Positions 12,776 to 25,600 of a stretch of 64,000 nt of DNA are shown here, in pieces. The position numbers were made by a program, and so were the translations under genes. Each line of letters begins with the position of its first letter. The stretch's first letter is position 1. A model generated the notes under the pieces. That model had not been told where the DNA came from and searched no databases. It worked only from the letters and a program-made list of their open reading frames with translations. The stretch comes from Utricularia gibba (taxonomy: Eukaryota > Streptophyta > Magnoliopsida > Lamiales > Lentibulariaceae): positions 1,426,001 to 1,490,000 of the forward strand of contig NEEC01000004.1 of assembly GCA_002189035.1 (NCBI GenBank), in the 5' to 3' direction.

Positions 12776-12923
12776 GATTGAAGCTGCCAGCATGATCTGG
12801 TCTGATCAACGCTATCTCCTTCCTTCCATGATCTCATGTACGCATGGACATGAAGGATCTCGATTTCAATATTGAGTCGAATCCTGCGTCCATCCATCAT
12901 CAGGTCATCTAGCAGCTTCAATC
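12776..12923 (+). ncRNA. MIR167: MIR167 precursor hairpin
   Basis: The 5' arm at 12779-12800 begins TGAAGCTGCCAGCATGATCT, the canonical miR167, and continues GG as in the longer 22-nt form. The 3' arm at 12901-12923 carries the matching star strand (core AGGTCATCTAGCAGCTTCAA). The outer stem GATTGAAGCTGC / GCAGCTTCAATC is perfect over 12 pairs, giving a foldback of about 148 nt with a loop of about 100 nt. miR167 targets AUXIN RESPONSE FACTOR 6 and 8 mRNAs and IAR3 in plants and so controls flower and root development. An open frame on the opposite strand covering this region (12562-12921) is a by-product. Which family member this is cannot be told from the mature sequence alone. Confidence 0.93.
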
Positions 12924-13794
12924 ACTCACCAACGACACCAGGCGTCTATCCATTTTGTTGGGGTTGCAGCATCATTGCCATCCATGAAACCTGGTGAGTT
13001 TCTCATCTACATCAGTGGTTTTTACAGGCTTCACTTTGCTGCTGTAATGACTTTCCATAGAGCAGATCTGATCCTTGTGCTCACAGATTATCACTAGCTA
13101 GCAGCCCCTGTTGCATCAATTATCAAAACCACTTCAACACATTTTGCCTATAGTTCTATGCGAAGGTAATCATTTATTCCTCATTTTTGTATAAATCCAT
13201 GGTGAAGCCTCACTGAGTTGAGCACTCATGGTCCTCGAAGCTCTCCTGCAAAACTACAGAAACGCCTACACGAGACCAGTCACATTGTTTAAGGCCCCAT
13301 TCACTAGAACCTAACCTCAAGGGTAGCAGGACCCCAGCACAAGTTGCTTCATCTACACAATTGTTTTTAGGTATTCTTCTACATATTTGATAGCTTCTGC
13401 ATGTTGGGTTAAGGGTGTTGTGGCCCACCACCTTCATCACTGCGGGTTGAGTTGAGCCAGACCTTGAATTCACACAAACAAATATTTTTAATGTTGATTT
13501 CCAAACGTTTAAAATACTTTAAAACAGTAATATTCATGTGTCAATTTCGTTCAACAAAATAGTAGTAGTAAACATCTGGCAATATCAAGGATTGCAATGT
13601 TCGATAAAGGCACTACGACACACGAATCCTCAAAAGAAACCAAAGCCATGTTCATGTTCGGGAGAAAAGACACTTCTTTTCCCAAGGTTACCCAACTTTT
13701 TGGAGGATGCTCCTGTACTGCTTGCTGTACATGAGGTGCATTGTGAAGTGCATGATGTACGTCCTTAGGAGATCGAATCGACCTGGATGCAGAA
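12924..13794. other. unassigned spacer between MIR167 and RNase H2C
   Basis: Probably the 3' part of the MIR167 transcript, then spacer. A minus-strand open frame at 13210-13473 has mixed composition but no domain I recognise. No splice-consistent gene structure was found. Confidence 0.4.
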
Positions 13795-14608
13795 CTAATC
13801 CTCAGCCATGCTCATAGATTCCAAGTCTTCAGCAGTCACTGGCTTATGAAGCTGTGGAAAACAAGTTCAATGAGGCAAAAGCTCACTGCTTGCGAATGAC
13901 AGCAGAAACTCTAATGCGATCATAAGCACCCCACCCAATTCGGATTTCGCAGTTATTCTCAAACAACCAAGTACTCCTCCAACAAACATGAATCGGATAA
14001 TTGGTTCAAGAAGCCCAAAGACGATGAAGCGAGTAACAGTAGGTGAAGCAAACTCACGGTTTCAGCCACCGGAAACCAATGGAAGGCGCGGAAGAATGCA
14101 TCATCTTTGGAGGGCACTGAATCATGATTCCAAACTCTGAAGTTTTTAAACGCAGCACTCGTGTCCCAGCAACAATCGGATTCATTCTCAGAAGAGCATT
14201 TCTTTCCCAGAACGAACCCTAACAAGAACACAGTGAACAACCGCAAGCACTTCGAAATAAGAAATGAGCGAAAACTGCGATGGTTACCGGAATAGCCATC
14301 TGGCACATCAATTACGGTTCCGTGAAGCTTCCTCCCTCTGAAGTGAGCTTCTTCCAAGCTCAATTCATCAACATGCAGGCCTGCGGAAATGAAATCCATT
14401 CACCGACAGCAGCAGCATTTCGTTTCAAATCGGATACGATACCTGTGCGCTTCGGCTTGAAGTAGTGAGAAACCGCGGTGGAGCCGTTGTACTTTATGCA
14501 GCACGGTAAATGATGCACATTCCCCGTCAATTCCACCGCCCTTCCGCAATCTCGACGTAGATCCACTGATATCGGCGGTGCCGGAACCGAGGCTGCTCCG
14601 CCGTCCAT
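13795..14608 (-). CDS. RNASEH2C: ribonuclease H2 subunit C
   Basis: A non-catalytic subunit of the trimeric RNase H2, which removes ribonucleotides and RNA from DNA in the nucleus. Four exons (14443-14608, 14288-14380, 14058-14218, 13795-13851) join in frame to 158 residues. Family signatures are VHHLPCCIKYNG, VSHYFKPKRTG, FRGRKLHG and the C-terminal FFRAFHWFPVAETLHKPVT. The start at 14608 (MDGGAASV) was preferred over an in-frame upstream ATG at 14683 because conserved sequence starts soon after it; the longer form would add 25 residues. It faces the PsbP-domain gene across about 480 bp, so the two may share a divergent promoter. Confidence 0.85.
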
Positions 14609-15091
14609 GTTACCCGAGCCCAGAAACGTGCGAGCCCTAATCTCAGGCCATCTTGCTTTGAGGAAGTGGTTGCTTCTCAACATTGACGTTTAAAATTTCA
14701 AATTTAAATTAATACCTTCGCTCTTAATTTATTAAAATGTAATTTAATAATTTCCTTTTTATTTATAACATTATTTGAAAATCATAGATTCAACAGGAAA
14801 CTATTTCACATTTAATTTAAATTCATATATACGCTGAAAAATAGACTCCACTCATTTAAATAAATTTTTTATTTTTAAAATATTTTAAAATATAATTAAG
14901 AATTATGAAACTCGATTTAATTCATTATATAAAAAAATCAGGAAAAAAAAAAAAACACGAAAGCTGTCTGTTACCTTGTAATTTAGACGTCACCTCCGCT
15001 CAAGTCTTATCCTGGTTCCTGGTCAGTGCAATGATATCGGAAGAAGGCCTGCCTGAGTTGGCGTGGAAATAGTGCAGCAAGAGGCGCTTCA
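14609..15091. promoter_or_regulatory. divergent intergenic promoter region (RNASEH2C / PPD5)
   Basis: This 483-bp gap separates two genes transcribed away from each other. Its middle (14700-14960) is strongly AT-rich and the flanks next to each start codon are GC-richer, the usual look of a plant divergent promoter. No clear TATA box was assigned to either gene. Confidence 0.5.
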
Positions 15092-16728
15092 ATGGCGGCC
15101 GCGTCTCCTTCACTACTCTCCCATTGCTACCCTTCTCCCATTCCAAGACTTCATCCAGAGTGGTGCTGATTTATCTATCCCTCTTTTGCTCTACGCTTAT
15201 TGGGTTTTGTAGATAGATTTTTTCTCAATGTTTTCTCCCGTAGGAGCACATGTGACCTTGCGAAACTGCGAGTTCGTAGGAGAAAAAAGGTTCATTGCTC
15301 GCTCGATTCCTCGAGACCCAATTCCCAAAATGGGGTTTTCCGAAGGGATTTGATGTTCCTCGGGTTGTCTTCCTCGCTGCCCATTGTTTTCCCTACACCA
15401 GGTGACTCCCTCTGCGTTGCCAGTGTATGCGACATTTAGGGCTTCTTCAAAATCAACTTTCGGTATGATGAATTTTTGAGGCTGCAGCTTGGGGCGTGGA
15501 GGAGGTGCAAATGGCTTTGATGGTCGATGATGTAAATGCATATTCGTATTTGTATCCCAAGGAGCTGCCCTCCAAGAAGTTCGTTTTCAAATGGTGATGC
15601 CTAACTCCCTTGGTTATCTTATCTTGCACCATTCTGTTGCAGCAGCCTCACTCTTGTTGTTCACTCTTGTTGAAGGGTGGAATCCAGGCGGCCGGAGAGG
15701 TACTCGTCTGCAGCACCCCTCTCACGTAAGTCCCAATTCATTTCCCTTCAATAACAAGCAATGCAGTGCCTATCAGTAAGCTTGGTGACACATTCTCACT
15801 GACTCAGCAAATGCTCGTCTTCGCATCGTGTCGGAGAGGGTCGATTTCTTGGATAACCTTGTTATTTCAGTATCGGTAACATGGCCTTGCTCTGCACTAC
15901 AGCATCCATCCCATCAGTTTCTCTTGCTGTTTGTTCACTGTCACTTGCATCCAGATAGGTCCCCCTAATCCAGTGTTGCAATCAAAAGAAAAGAGTACAT
16001 GGACTGCCAAAGATGTTGCTGATTCTGTTCTGGCTGACAAATCTGCTCTGGTAATTTCAATGCTGTTCACTTGCTCATCTTCCTCCATGTCCGATGCTGT
16101 ACATGAGTTTTACTGCTTGAACAGAGGGTGTCCTCCACCCAACGCTTGGAAGAGAGCTCTGTTCTTGATACACACTCTTCGCTGGTAAGTCATGCTGCTG
16201 TTGTTGCATTGCTCGAATGCCATAGCAACTGAGCTTTGTTTCAGATTGAAGGAGAGCCGTACTGGTACTATGAGTATTTGGTTCGCAAATCACCTACAAA
16301 AACTGTGAGCTCTTTCTTCCCTGTACATACTCTGTACATCTGTAGAACATGTTATTCACTGCTGAGCATTGCAGGCTCAGGAATCAAATCTGTATCGCCA
16401 TTTTGTTGCCTCAACAGTGGAGCGAGATGGTATGGCTTCTCTAACCAAAGGCTCTCTCCGCTCCATCACATCCTAAGGGATTGGATTTCCGTCTCTTTTT
16501 ACAGGCTACCTGTACTCACTCACTGCTTCGACCTTGAGCAAACAATGGGGCGCAGTAGGCTGCTGTGCTTTCTCCTTTAACCGTTTAGTTTTCATTGCTT
16601 TAAGTTCAGCTGATAATTCTGTTCCTCAGGTTGGAGCCTTGTTGGAGAAAACCACAGATTCCTTTCGTCTTCTCCCCGCAACTGAAAACTATGTTCCTCC
16701 TTACAAAGATCCCTGGAGATTTTGGTGA
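15092..16728 (+). CDS. PPD5: PsbP domain-containing protein 5 (thylakoid lumen)
   Basis: A PsbP-like protein of the chloroplast thylakoid lumen; PPD5 in Arabidopsis is linked to chloroplast function and strigolactone-related traits. Eleven exons join in frame to about 287 residues (15092-15159, 15244-15401, 15488-15593, 15676-15725, 15808-15869, 15955-16050, 16125-16184, 16245-16304, 16375-16429, 16505-16554, 16630-16728). Residues 1-45 are a Ser/Arg-rich transit peptide; RRDLMFLGLSSSLPIVFP looks like a twin-arginine-type lumen signal. The PsbP domain runs from VDDVNAYSYLYPKELPSKKF through IEGEPYWYYEYLVRKSP and TASTLSKQW to the family-typical end NYVPPYKDPWRFW followed by TGA. All introns are short with normal borders. 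Confidence 0.93.
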
Positions 16729-17054
16729 CAAGTTCCTCGTCTTGGAAAACTGTATCAGATTTGAGATATTACAAGAACACAGAAGAAGAGTCAAGTAATG
16801 GCGGACTACTGCAACAATAGCTGGATGGCAAAGAAGCTACTCTCATGTTGCTGCTGTTGCATTCTAGTTCCCCCCGAGAAAAGATTGCATGTTGAAAATC
16901 CTCTATTATTGTTTACAATAAAACAAAACATTTCCAAAAATATTCCAAGGGAGCAACATTGTCTTTAAGAGAATGAGAGAGGCTAAAGATGAGGTGAACT
17001 TATAGCACAGAGCAGTCGCGTATGAGATATACCGAGGCGGGCAGGCAGGCTTCT
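16729..17054. other. convergent 3' ends (PPD5 and SYP32)
   Basis: The two genes are transcribed towards each other, so this 326-bp interval should hold both 3' untranslated regions. Nothing else is visible. Confidence 0.6.
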
Positions 17055-18705
17055 CTATGCCACAAAGAAAAGGAATATCATGAGGAAGAAAACCAAAACA
17101 AAGAATATTTTGATCATCAGCCACCGGTTAGACGAGATGCTATTAAGGTACTTGAGGAGAGCTCCTTGAGCGCCTTCGACATTTGCAAGTGTGTCATCCA
17201 TGTGCTCATCGATCCTGTGAGACAAGCAAGAGAACGGCCACTGATTACACGTACATAAAACAGAACAATTTTGGATTGGAGATTGAAGGAATGAGCTGAA
17301 TTCCAGATACAAGTACATGATGTCTGGGAATCATGATTTCAACTTAATTAGGATGATGCAACTTGAGCACTTCAAACCTGATGGCAATCTCCCCTTGCTG
17401 AGAGACCAATGTAGCAAGCTGATTGAAGATAGTGCCAAGCTCATGAATCGTGGACTCCACGTTCTGAAGAGCTTCTGCTCTGCTCTGCATGTAGCTGTCC
17501 TGAAGTGGAACCAATTGCTGCTGTTGCTGCTGGTTTTTTCGCGGCTGCAATAGTCCTTGCGACTCACCGTTCACCTGGTTCCTGCAACCAGGTTCAACAG
17601 CAATAGATGTTAAATATTATCAGCCACACAGGAAAGTGTTCCGATAGCCAGTATCTGATGTTCTACACAGATCAGTCTGTCTATGCACCCGGAATTGCTA
17701 ATTTTGGGTGCATGATCTCCTTGCAAACTACAGTTATCTTAACCAAAAGTAATGGTTAATTTAGACTAATTTACAAATGATTTGGGCTGTTGGATTTAAA
17801 AGAGCGAAATATAATTTGGGATTACCATGGAAATGACTGGTCTGAGGATTGTGTTTCATTAGCCCATGGCAACAGGGGTGTATTGGGTTTAGTTGCAGCA
17901 GACTTAGCGGCCAAAGGATTCTCGCGTGTAAAAGGGACAGAAGAACTCTTAGAAGCAGATGAGGAAAACAATTGCCGTCGTTGTTCATGAACCTTGAGGT
18001 TCTGTTGAAGAAAGCATCAAAAAGGGTCAGTGAAATTAACGCGGATAGATCACACAATAAAACAGAAATTTTGACAGGTTCACCTCCGTTCGCATGGTCA
18101 AAACTTCCTTGAACTCTTTAGTGGCGCTCATTAACCGGTTCTTCAAATCATCAACAACTGTTGTAGAATGGGTGGATGTATCACGGGATACATTATTGCT
18201 TCCATTGCATAGAAATTGAAGATCCACTACTGCAGCATTAAGAGCTGTTATATCTTGCTTGATAACTGCTGTAAGCTCCTGAATTTCCATTGCGGGGTCA
18301 TCAAAAACAGATGTCTTCTTTGCCACTGTAACAAAACCATCAACAACAACTAAGTCCTATTTTCCACACTGTCATACACAAGGCATCAATAACAGGAAAA
18401 ATAAGTCTGTATAAGCTGATGATCTGCAATAATCTTGCTCCCCGAAACACATTGATCCCAAAATTCTTACGTTTTGCTAGCTTGGCAAGCTTCTGTGACG
18501 TCTGATGAATCCCAAGGCCAATTTTCGACGCCCTCCTGTTGAATTCCGATTGCATCGCCACAGCTGACTGCGGCCGATCTTCCTTCTTGGCTCCGTTGGC
18601 GATATGCCCATTCTGCGAAGAAATCGACTTCCTCACACTCTGCCCGATCCCAACAAATTCCTGCGTTCTATCTCGAACCGAGGCACTACCACCCCTCAAC
18701 GACAT
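17055..18705 (-). CDS. SYP32: syntaxin of plants 32 (Golgi Qa-SNARE)
   Basis: A Sed5-type Qa-SNARE of the cis-Golgi that drives fusion of ER-derived vesicles. Exons 18471-18705, 18084-18325, 17826-18001, 17378-17581 and 17055-17214 join exactly to 338 residues. The N-terminal SVRDRTQEF is the Sly1-binding motif region of Sed5 syntaxins. LAKLAKLAKKTSVFDDP and MEIQELTAVIKQDI start the Habc-type helices. A glutamine-rich linker precedes VPLQDSYMQSRAEALQNVES, the SNARE helix. The central layer Gln sits in LVSQQGEIAIRIDEHM, and the protein ends in SNRWLMIKIFFVLVFFLMIF plus LFFVA, the tail anchor. The match is closer to SYP32 than to SYP31. Confidence 0.93.
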
Positions 18706-19438
18706 CTACGAAAATTGTCTATTCTCTCGATCACAGCAACCACTCAAACGCCGATTGTGGTTAAATCCGAATCCGGCAAATGAAATCGATATCGGAGAAT
18801 CACCGGAACTTGCAGAAGACAAACCCTAGATCCAACACGGTTTGTGGAAAACGGAAGTAAACTCTCTATTTTCACAACTTCCTTCCTGAACACGTTTACT
18901 TCCAATTTCTTTTTTATTTTTTAATCGTGATCATAATTCACTGTTTCCCCGAACCAGGATCGGTGTTTAATTGTTAATAATTTATACTTAATTCAATTAA
19001 AAACACTTTATGCAAATAATAAATTTTCTTTTACCTATATTATTCATAAATCCACATCATCAAGATAAAACCATTTAATTGTAATCTGCCCTGCATTGGC
19101 CGCTGGCCAAATAAGTCAATGTTACCAACATATTACGCATACATTAGTACAAAAAAACCATGATTCAAACACAATTCGATGAAATGTAACTCAACTATTA
19201 TCGTCAATGATTCATAATCCAAAATAATTTAATAAGGTTTTTTAAACACAGATTAACAGCATTAAGCATTAATCTGAGTCAAGTGCGGAGACTGAAGTGG
19301 ATGAATGGAATTCATACGCATAAACAAGCATAAGGATACCCCAGCAACTAGAGGGGGAGCAGTGTCACAAAACTCTCAGCATACAGAACAAGGGTCTGCC
19401 TTCTAACAGTGTCACAAGACTTCTAGTCAAGGAAAAAC
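18706..19438. other. spacer between SYP32 and RPL11
   Basis: Holds the 5' leader and promoter of SYP32 (about 18706-18950), an AT-rich stretch to about 19260, and the probable 3' untranslated region of the ribosomal protein gene. No further gene is visible. Confidence 0.55.
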
Positions 19439-20490
<1,052 letters not shown>

Positions 20491-20550
20491 CGGGATACGC
20501 TGCAGAGGAATGAAGCAGCAGCCGCTGAACTAAAATCGAGTTGACCAACG

Positions 20551-20612
20551 GATCTTATATATATCGTTGGGCTAGGGCTTCCAGCAAAGTAAGCCCAATA
20601 TCGAGCATCCAA
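20551..20612 (-). promoter_or_regulatory. RPL11 core promoter: TATA-like run and TGGGC elements
   Basis: Read on the minus strand, two TGGGC-type site II elements flank an AGCCCTA telo-box-like motif (20571-20610) and are followed by an alternating TATATATAT run at 20556-20564, about 65 bp upstream of the ATG. Site II plus telo-box is the standard signature of plant ribosomal-protein promoters and ties expression to growth. Confidence 0.6.
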
Positions 20613-21633
20613 TTATTTATCTTGTTTTATTAATGTAATTGAAATATGAATTTACATATAAAAAGATAATTATAATTTATAATTTAATTAAAATATAGTA
20701 ACAAGTTTACCGATAATTAAAATGTTTGCCCTCCACGAATTAAATATTTATTATTTTAAAAAATAAAAATACCGTACAAATGTTAGCTCTAGTCATGTGC
20801 ATTTTACACCATTATTTAAATTTTATAAGATCGGCCACGTGGCCTATACAATGTGCATTAAGGGTACCCTTTATTTGACTATAATGAGTGTTACATAGTT
20901 GTCCTATTAACTGTATTGAGTGTGACCGACTGGTGAGGAGAATTGTGATAATATACACATTCGATACCCACGTAAAATGAGATATGTTTAAATAGATGAA
21001 TCATCTTAATTTTGTATAAAAAAAATTTTTAAGAAAAAAAACTTAAAAGCACAAGAATTAGATGATATAATAGGATAATATCGTGGAAGTTACCATTCGG
21101 ATTTAAAAGTATGTCCAAGTAAAAATATCAACATTATCCATGTTTGATTTATAACCCAAATATCAATTTAACAATAAACCAAATATATGTATTTTTTCGA
21201 AATTCAATCATACCACCTTTCCTACTATGTTTTGTTTATATTGTTATTTGATTAATAATTATTTATTACTTTTATATAATATTATTAAAATAATATAATA
21301 GATAGTTTGAATAAAACTTTTTGTAATAAAAAATTAGTACTATATTTTCATGAGAATGAATGAAGACATAAATAAAAAAATATACATTTTTGTATAATTA
21401 TTTTAAAATGTATATTATTAAACATAAAATAATACTTCATATTTTAAGACAGATTATAGAAGATGTGTGGAATGTCATTTTATTAAAGATGGTGTGCACA
21501 GCCGGAGGCTGCTACATGATGAATATGAGAGTAAAAGAAATAAAACATTCCAAATGCAGTTCCCATCGCCAAGCTATGTGGAGCATCAGATGATGGGCAG
21601 CCATTTTTATTGTTCTTCCATAGCCATACCTTC
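20613..21633. other. AT-rich spacer
   Basis: No gene seen. Only A/T-rich sequence; the last 100 or so bases are probably the 3' untranslated region of the proline-rich repeat gene. Confidence 0.6.
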
Positions 21634-22522
21634 CTAGTTCCTCGATCCCTCTTGAGCTTCTGCAGGATGTTCGGGGTGCTTAATCTCAGGCAGGTGAGGG
21701 AAGTGAATCTTGGGATGCTCGGGAAGATGCGGGATGTGGATCTTGGGGTGTTTAGGAAGCTCAGGGACGTCGATCTTAGGTTTGGGAATATGGGGTACAT
21801 GGATTTTGGGCTTGGGAAGATGTGGGAAGTGAATCTCAGGCTTGGGGTGCTCGGGAATGTCGATCTTAGGTTTGGGAAGATGAGGGATGTGGATGTCGGG
21901 CTTGGGAATATGTGGGAGGTGGATCTCAGGCTTGGGATGCTCGGGAATGTCGATCTTAGGTTTGGGAAGATGAGGGAGGTGGATCTTGGGCTTGGGAATA
22001 TGTGGGAGGTGGATCTCCGGCTTGGGGTGCTCGGGAATGTCGATCTTAGGTTTGGGGAGATGAGGGATGTGGATATCGGGCTTGGGAATGTGAGGAATGT
22101 CGAGCTTGGGTTTGGGAATGTGAGGAATATCGAGCTTCGGTTTGGGAATGTGAGGAATGTCGAACTTGGGTTTGGGAATCTGAGGAATATCGAACTTGGG
22201 TTTGGGAAAATGAGGAATACCGAACTCAGGCTTCGGAATGCCAGGAAACGAGGCGCCATTCTTGAACGGAGCTCCCTCAAACGGCGGCTTAAACAGCGGA
22301 GCACCATATGCAACTGCTCCTCCGGGAAACCCTTCACCCACATCAGCTGCAAAACCAGAAAGACAAACACATAATCACCAAACAAGAACCAAAACAGACA
22401 ACGAAAACCAAGGGCTACTCACATCCAAAGCCGGCACCAAAACCCGGCGCCACATCTCGAGCTCGGGAGCAGGAGACGAGGAGGATGAGAGAAGCCAAGA
22501 AGATGAACTTGGAAGCAGCCAT
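21634..22522 (-). CDS. secreted PELPK-like proline-rich repeat protein
   Basis: Two exons (22423-22522 and 21634-22346) give about 270 residues. Exon 1 encodes a signal peptide (MAASKFIFLASLILLVSCSR). After a Gly/Ala-rich segment the protein is built from about twenty tandem units of 9-10 residues of the form IPKPKIDIPEHP, IPHLPKPKI or IPHIPKPEI, with Pro at fixed places and Lys, His and Asp/Glu in between. It ends without a membrane anchor. This resembles PELPK1-type cell-wall proteins of Arabidopsis, which affect germination and early growth; the exact PELPK core occurs only once (DVPELPKHPKI). Likely destination is the cell wall. Function is inferred from the family. Confidence 0.82.
21700..22240 (-). 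repeat. coding tandem repeat (about 30-bp units)
   Basis: The proline-rich units are also near-identical at DNA level. On the plus strand, GGTTTGGGAA or GGCTTGGGAA recurs every 30 bases or so, with a higher-order period of about 180 bp (compare 21840-21900 with 21930-21960 and 22020-22060). Such DNA is prone to slippage and unequal crossing over, so copy number may vary between accessions. Confidence 0.8.
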
Positions 22523-22570
22523 TGCTGTGTTCCTGATGAAGGGTGCCTTTGGAAGCCAGCATGGGGTCAC

Positions 22571-22578
22571 TATTTATA
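22571..22578 (-). promoter_or_regulatory. TATA box of the proline-rich repeat gene
   Basis: TATAAATA on the minus strand lies about 50 bp upstream of the start codon, in a spacing that suits a short 5' leader. Confidence 0.6.
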
Positions 22579-22679
22579 CAGGAGAAGGAAGAAGCAGTTG
22601 AGTAGTGGGACGTCTGTTGAGGGGGGGAATTTCTTAAAGCAGCTACTCAGCACGGAGACTGTGTAATAATGCATTATTG

Positions 22680-25600
22680 CGCCACCTACGAGAGGCAGCC
22701 GTGTAGATCAATAATCACCCCACTAATGACGCCTATTTAGATAACTAATACATAGCGCAGCATATTAAAACGTGGCCAACATTCGTAGGGCCCTTCCTCC
22801 GTTTTAACCACTAATGGAAAAAAAGTTTTAACTTTTTTTTCCCATGAATTCTCACCCCATGATTACTATTAATGACACTTGGTGGGGACAGTAGATTTTA
22901 TTCCCCACAGTCATCAAAACCAATAAGCCCATGATTGGGTAAAGAATCTAATAGTTATTAGTATGATAGTAAAGTATTAATATGCTTAATTTATTGTATA
23001 TATTCAATTATATATAACGTTTGATATATGAAAATATAAATTTAAATATATGAATAGTATACATACAATTTGCCATCAATTTCATTTATATATATTATTT
23101 GTATATTTAAAAAATAAGTGTGCAATTGATATAATCATATAAGATTGGTATATATATACTAATTAATTAAATAATAATATATATGTAAATTTAGTTTTAA
23201 ACATTTTATACTCTATTATCAAACAATCCTTAAAGATTATATTTTTATGTGTTTGGCACAAATATTTATTAAATTCATAAAAAAAACAAAAACTTGAAAT
23301 TTACTGGAAAAAATAAAATTTTAAGTAGAAAATAGATAAAAATATTTAGTTTCAACTAAATCCGTACATAATTCTTAATAAACTAAACTATTTCATTTCC
23401 TTTCCTTTTACCAAATATCGTCTAACATGATCTATATTTTCGGAGAATGTTGACCATTTTTGTAGTTAAAAAGATGTGATTTTATCATATTTAGACATTA
23501 TATTAACGTTATATTAATAATTACTAATAAAATAACAAATATATACAAATTTGAAATAAGATAATCTAAAAAAAGTCTACTAGATTCAGTTTATACACAA
23601 TATGCTCCCATAATCTGAGTTAAATCTAAAATTCGGATGAAATATTTTTTTCTTCTTGTGATCGGTAAAACCCAAATTTTTCTGGAATTAGGGTTTCTAT
23701 AAATTTGTGATAATACAAATGAATGATTTATACTTGGAAAAGAATAAAAACTTGAGAAAATTTATATTTTTTAACTATAAATTTCCATCTTTGACTTTAT
23801 AAGAAATTATTTAAAAAATTGATTTTGAAGAAATGGAATCTAGAGTTATGTCTCACCTAGGAGTTGTCCTTGTCTCAATTGTTTGCCATTTTCTTTCTAT
23901 TTTGATTGATAGCATTAGGTAGGTTTCATAATAGACATAATAAATTATATTATATTTATGGATTTCAATAAACAATTGAGAGTATTTAAATGCATACTTC
24001 CCTTTCCTTAACCATATTAATCAAACGTTATATAATAAAGTAATTATTTTAGATTAGTTTTTTTTAACTCAAATAATAAATTAAACTTGTTTTACTCATG
24101 TTCCATCAATTAAACACACCCTTAAAGACTTGTTTGATAAGATATGAAAAACATTTTATATTAAATAATGCATGTTCATCGCATATTTTGTGAGAATTGA
24201 TATTTAATATAATAAATTAGATATTTGGATTTTTTTAATTATCTAATACATAAATCATTTTGGAATATACACTCATATTCTAAGTGAGTTTAATTAATAT
24301 CACATTTACTACACTTACCGTTGTAAAAAGTTTTCTCTCAAAATTTCATTTTTTATTCCCTTTTTTAATCAATTGATTTATTTCATATTTTCAATTTTTC
24401 ATGTCTTACAATTCTTAAATTATAATAATAAAAATTATCTTTAAAATTTTTTTAAATATGAACAATCTTCAATTTTTGTTAAAAAAATTATTTAACTATA
24501 ATCATTTTGATAATCAGTTATAAAAGTCTTTGTTTTTATTAACTAAATTTTTATAAAAATAAATTTTTATTTTTCTTAACCACTGATTTTTATGCAAATT
24601 AATTTTACTCGAATATAATAATTAATTCATTAAAATATTTTACCAAAGGTTTCGCACTTGGGTCGGGACTGTATCTGGGCCTCTAATGTGATATATTTGA
24701 CAATTGGGCTTTTAAGAAAATGGGCCGGAGATGAGAATGTGGCATGATGACGTATTTTATATTACTTATTTTATTAATTGTAAAATCCGCCAACTGTCAC
24801 ACCATCAGTTGTCTTCAGTCCTCTGCTTTAGAAATATACACCAATTTTTTTAATAATAATTAAAGTAACTAAATATTAAAAAAATATCCAAATTCATGAG
24901 CAAATGGGGAACTGGTGCCCATCAAACCCATTTCAAAATTCTCAAATTTGAATTATTAAAATATTATTGTAAAGCGAACACGAAAAATAATAAAAGATCA
25001 AAACATCATACATGTAAAACGATGTATTAAATAATTTCTCGATCACTAAGATTCAAGAGGTTATTCGAGAATTGTTGTATTGGTCTCAGAAATCAATTGA
25101 ATATGCACGTAAACTCTAAACTCTAATGACTTGATACAAAACGAAGTAAAACATGGATTTAGATCACACATGCGATAGGATTTCCTTTTTGGATCTAATA
25201 AATTAGAACCTTATATATGCACGATACCCAATTCAATCTCAGGCCTATCAAAGTTAATATATTGACTTTCCATATAAACTAATTGAAAATCAAATTATTT
25301 TAATGAGTAATGTGGGATAACTACCCGCCTCTCCAATAACTTTATTCCAACAAATATAATATGAATTAAAATTGCAAATCATTCCCAAAGCCGGGTTTGT
25401 TCATGGGGGAATGGGGAAGTAGAAGGTGATGCGTGGTTTTACATGAAGGCATCATCATTAGGATGGTGGGTGAATAATTGAGGAATGATACATGATGATT
25501 AACTCACAGATGTCAAAGAGATAAAGGACAGGGCAAAGTTAGCAAAGAAAGAAGGGCGAAAAATGGAAGCTTTTAATGGGTTTTCACCTCCCCAGCTGTT

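Noticed and set aside
12562-12921. Minus-strand open frame of 119 codons
   Set aside because: It lies on the complement of the MIR167 hairpin and has no domain; the RNA gene explains the sequence constraint.
21610-22374. Plus-strand frame of 254 codons rich in Gly/Leu/Asp repeats
   Set aside because: It is the antisense of the proline-rich repeat gene, which has a signal peptide, intron and TATA box on the other strand.
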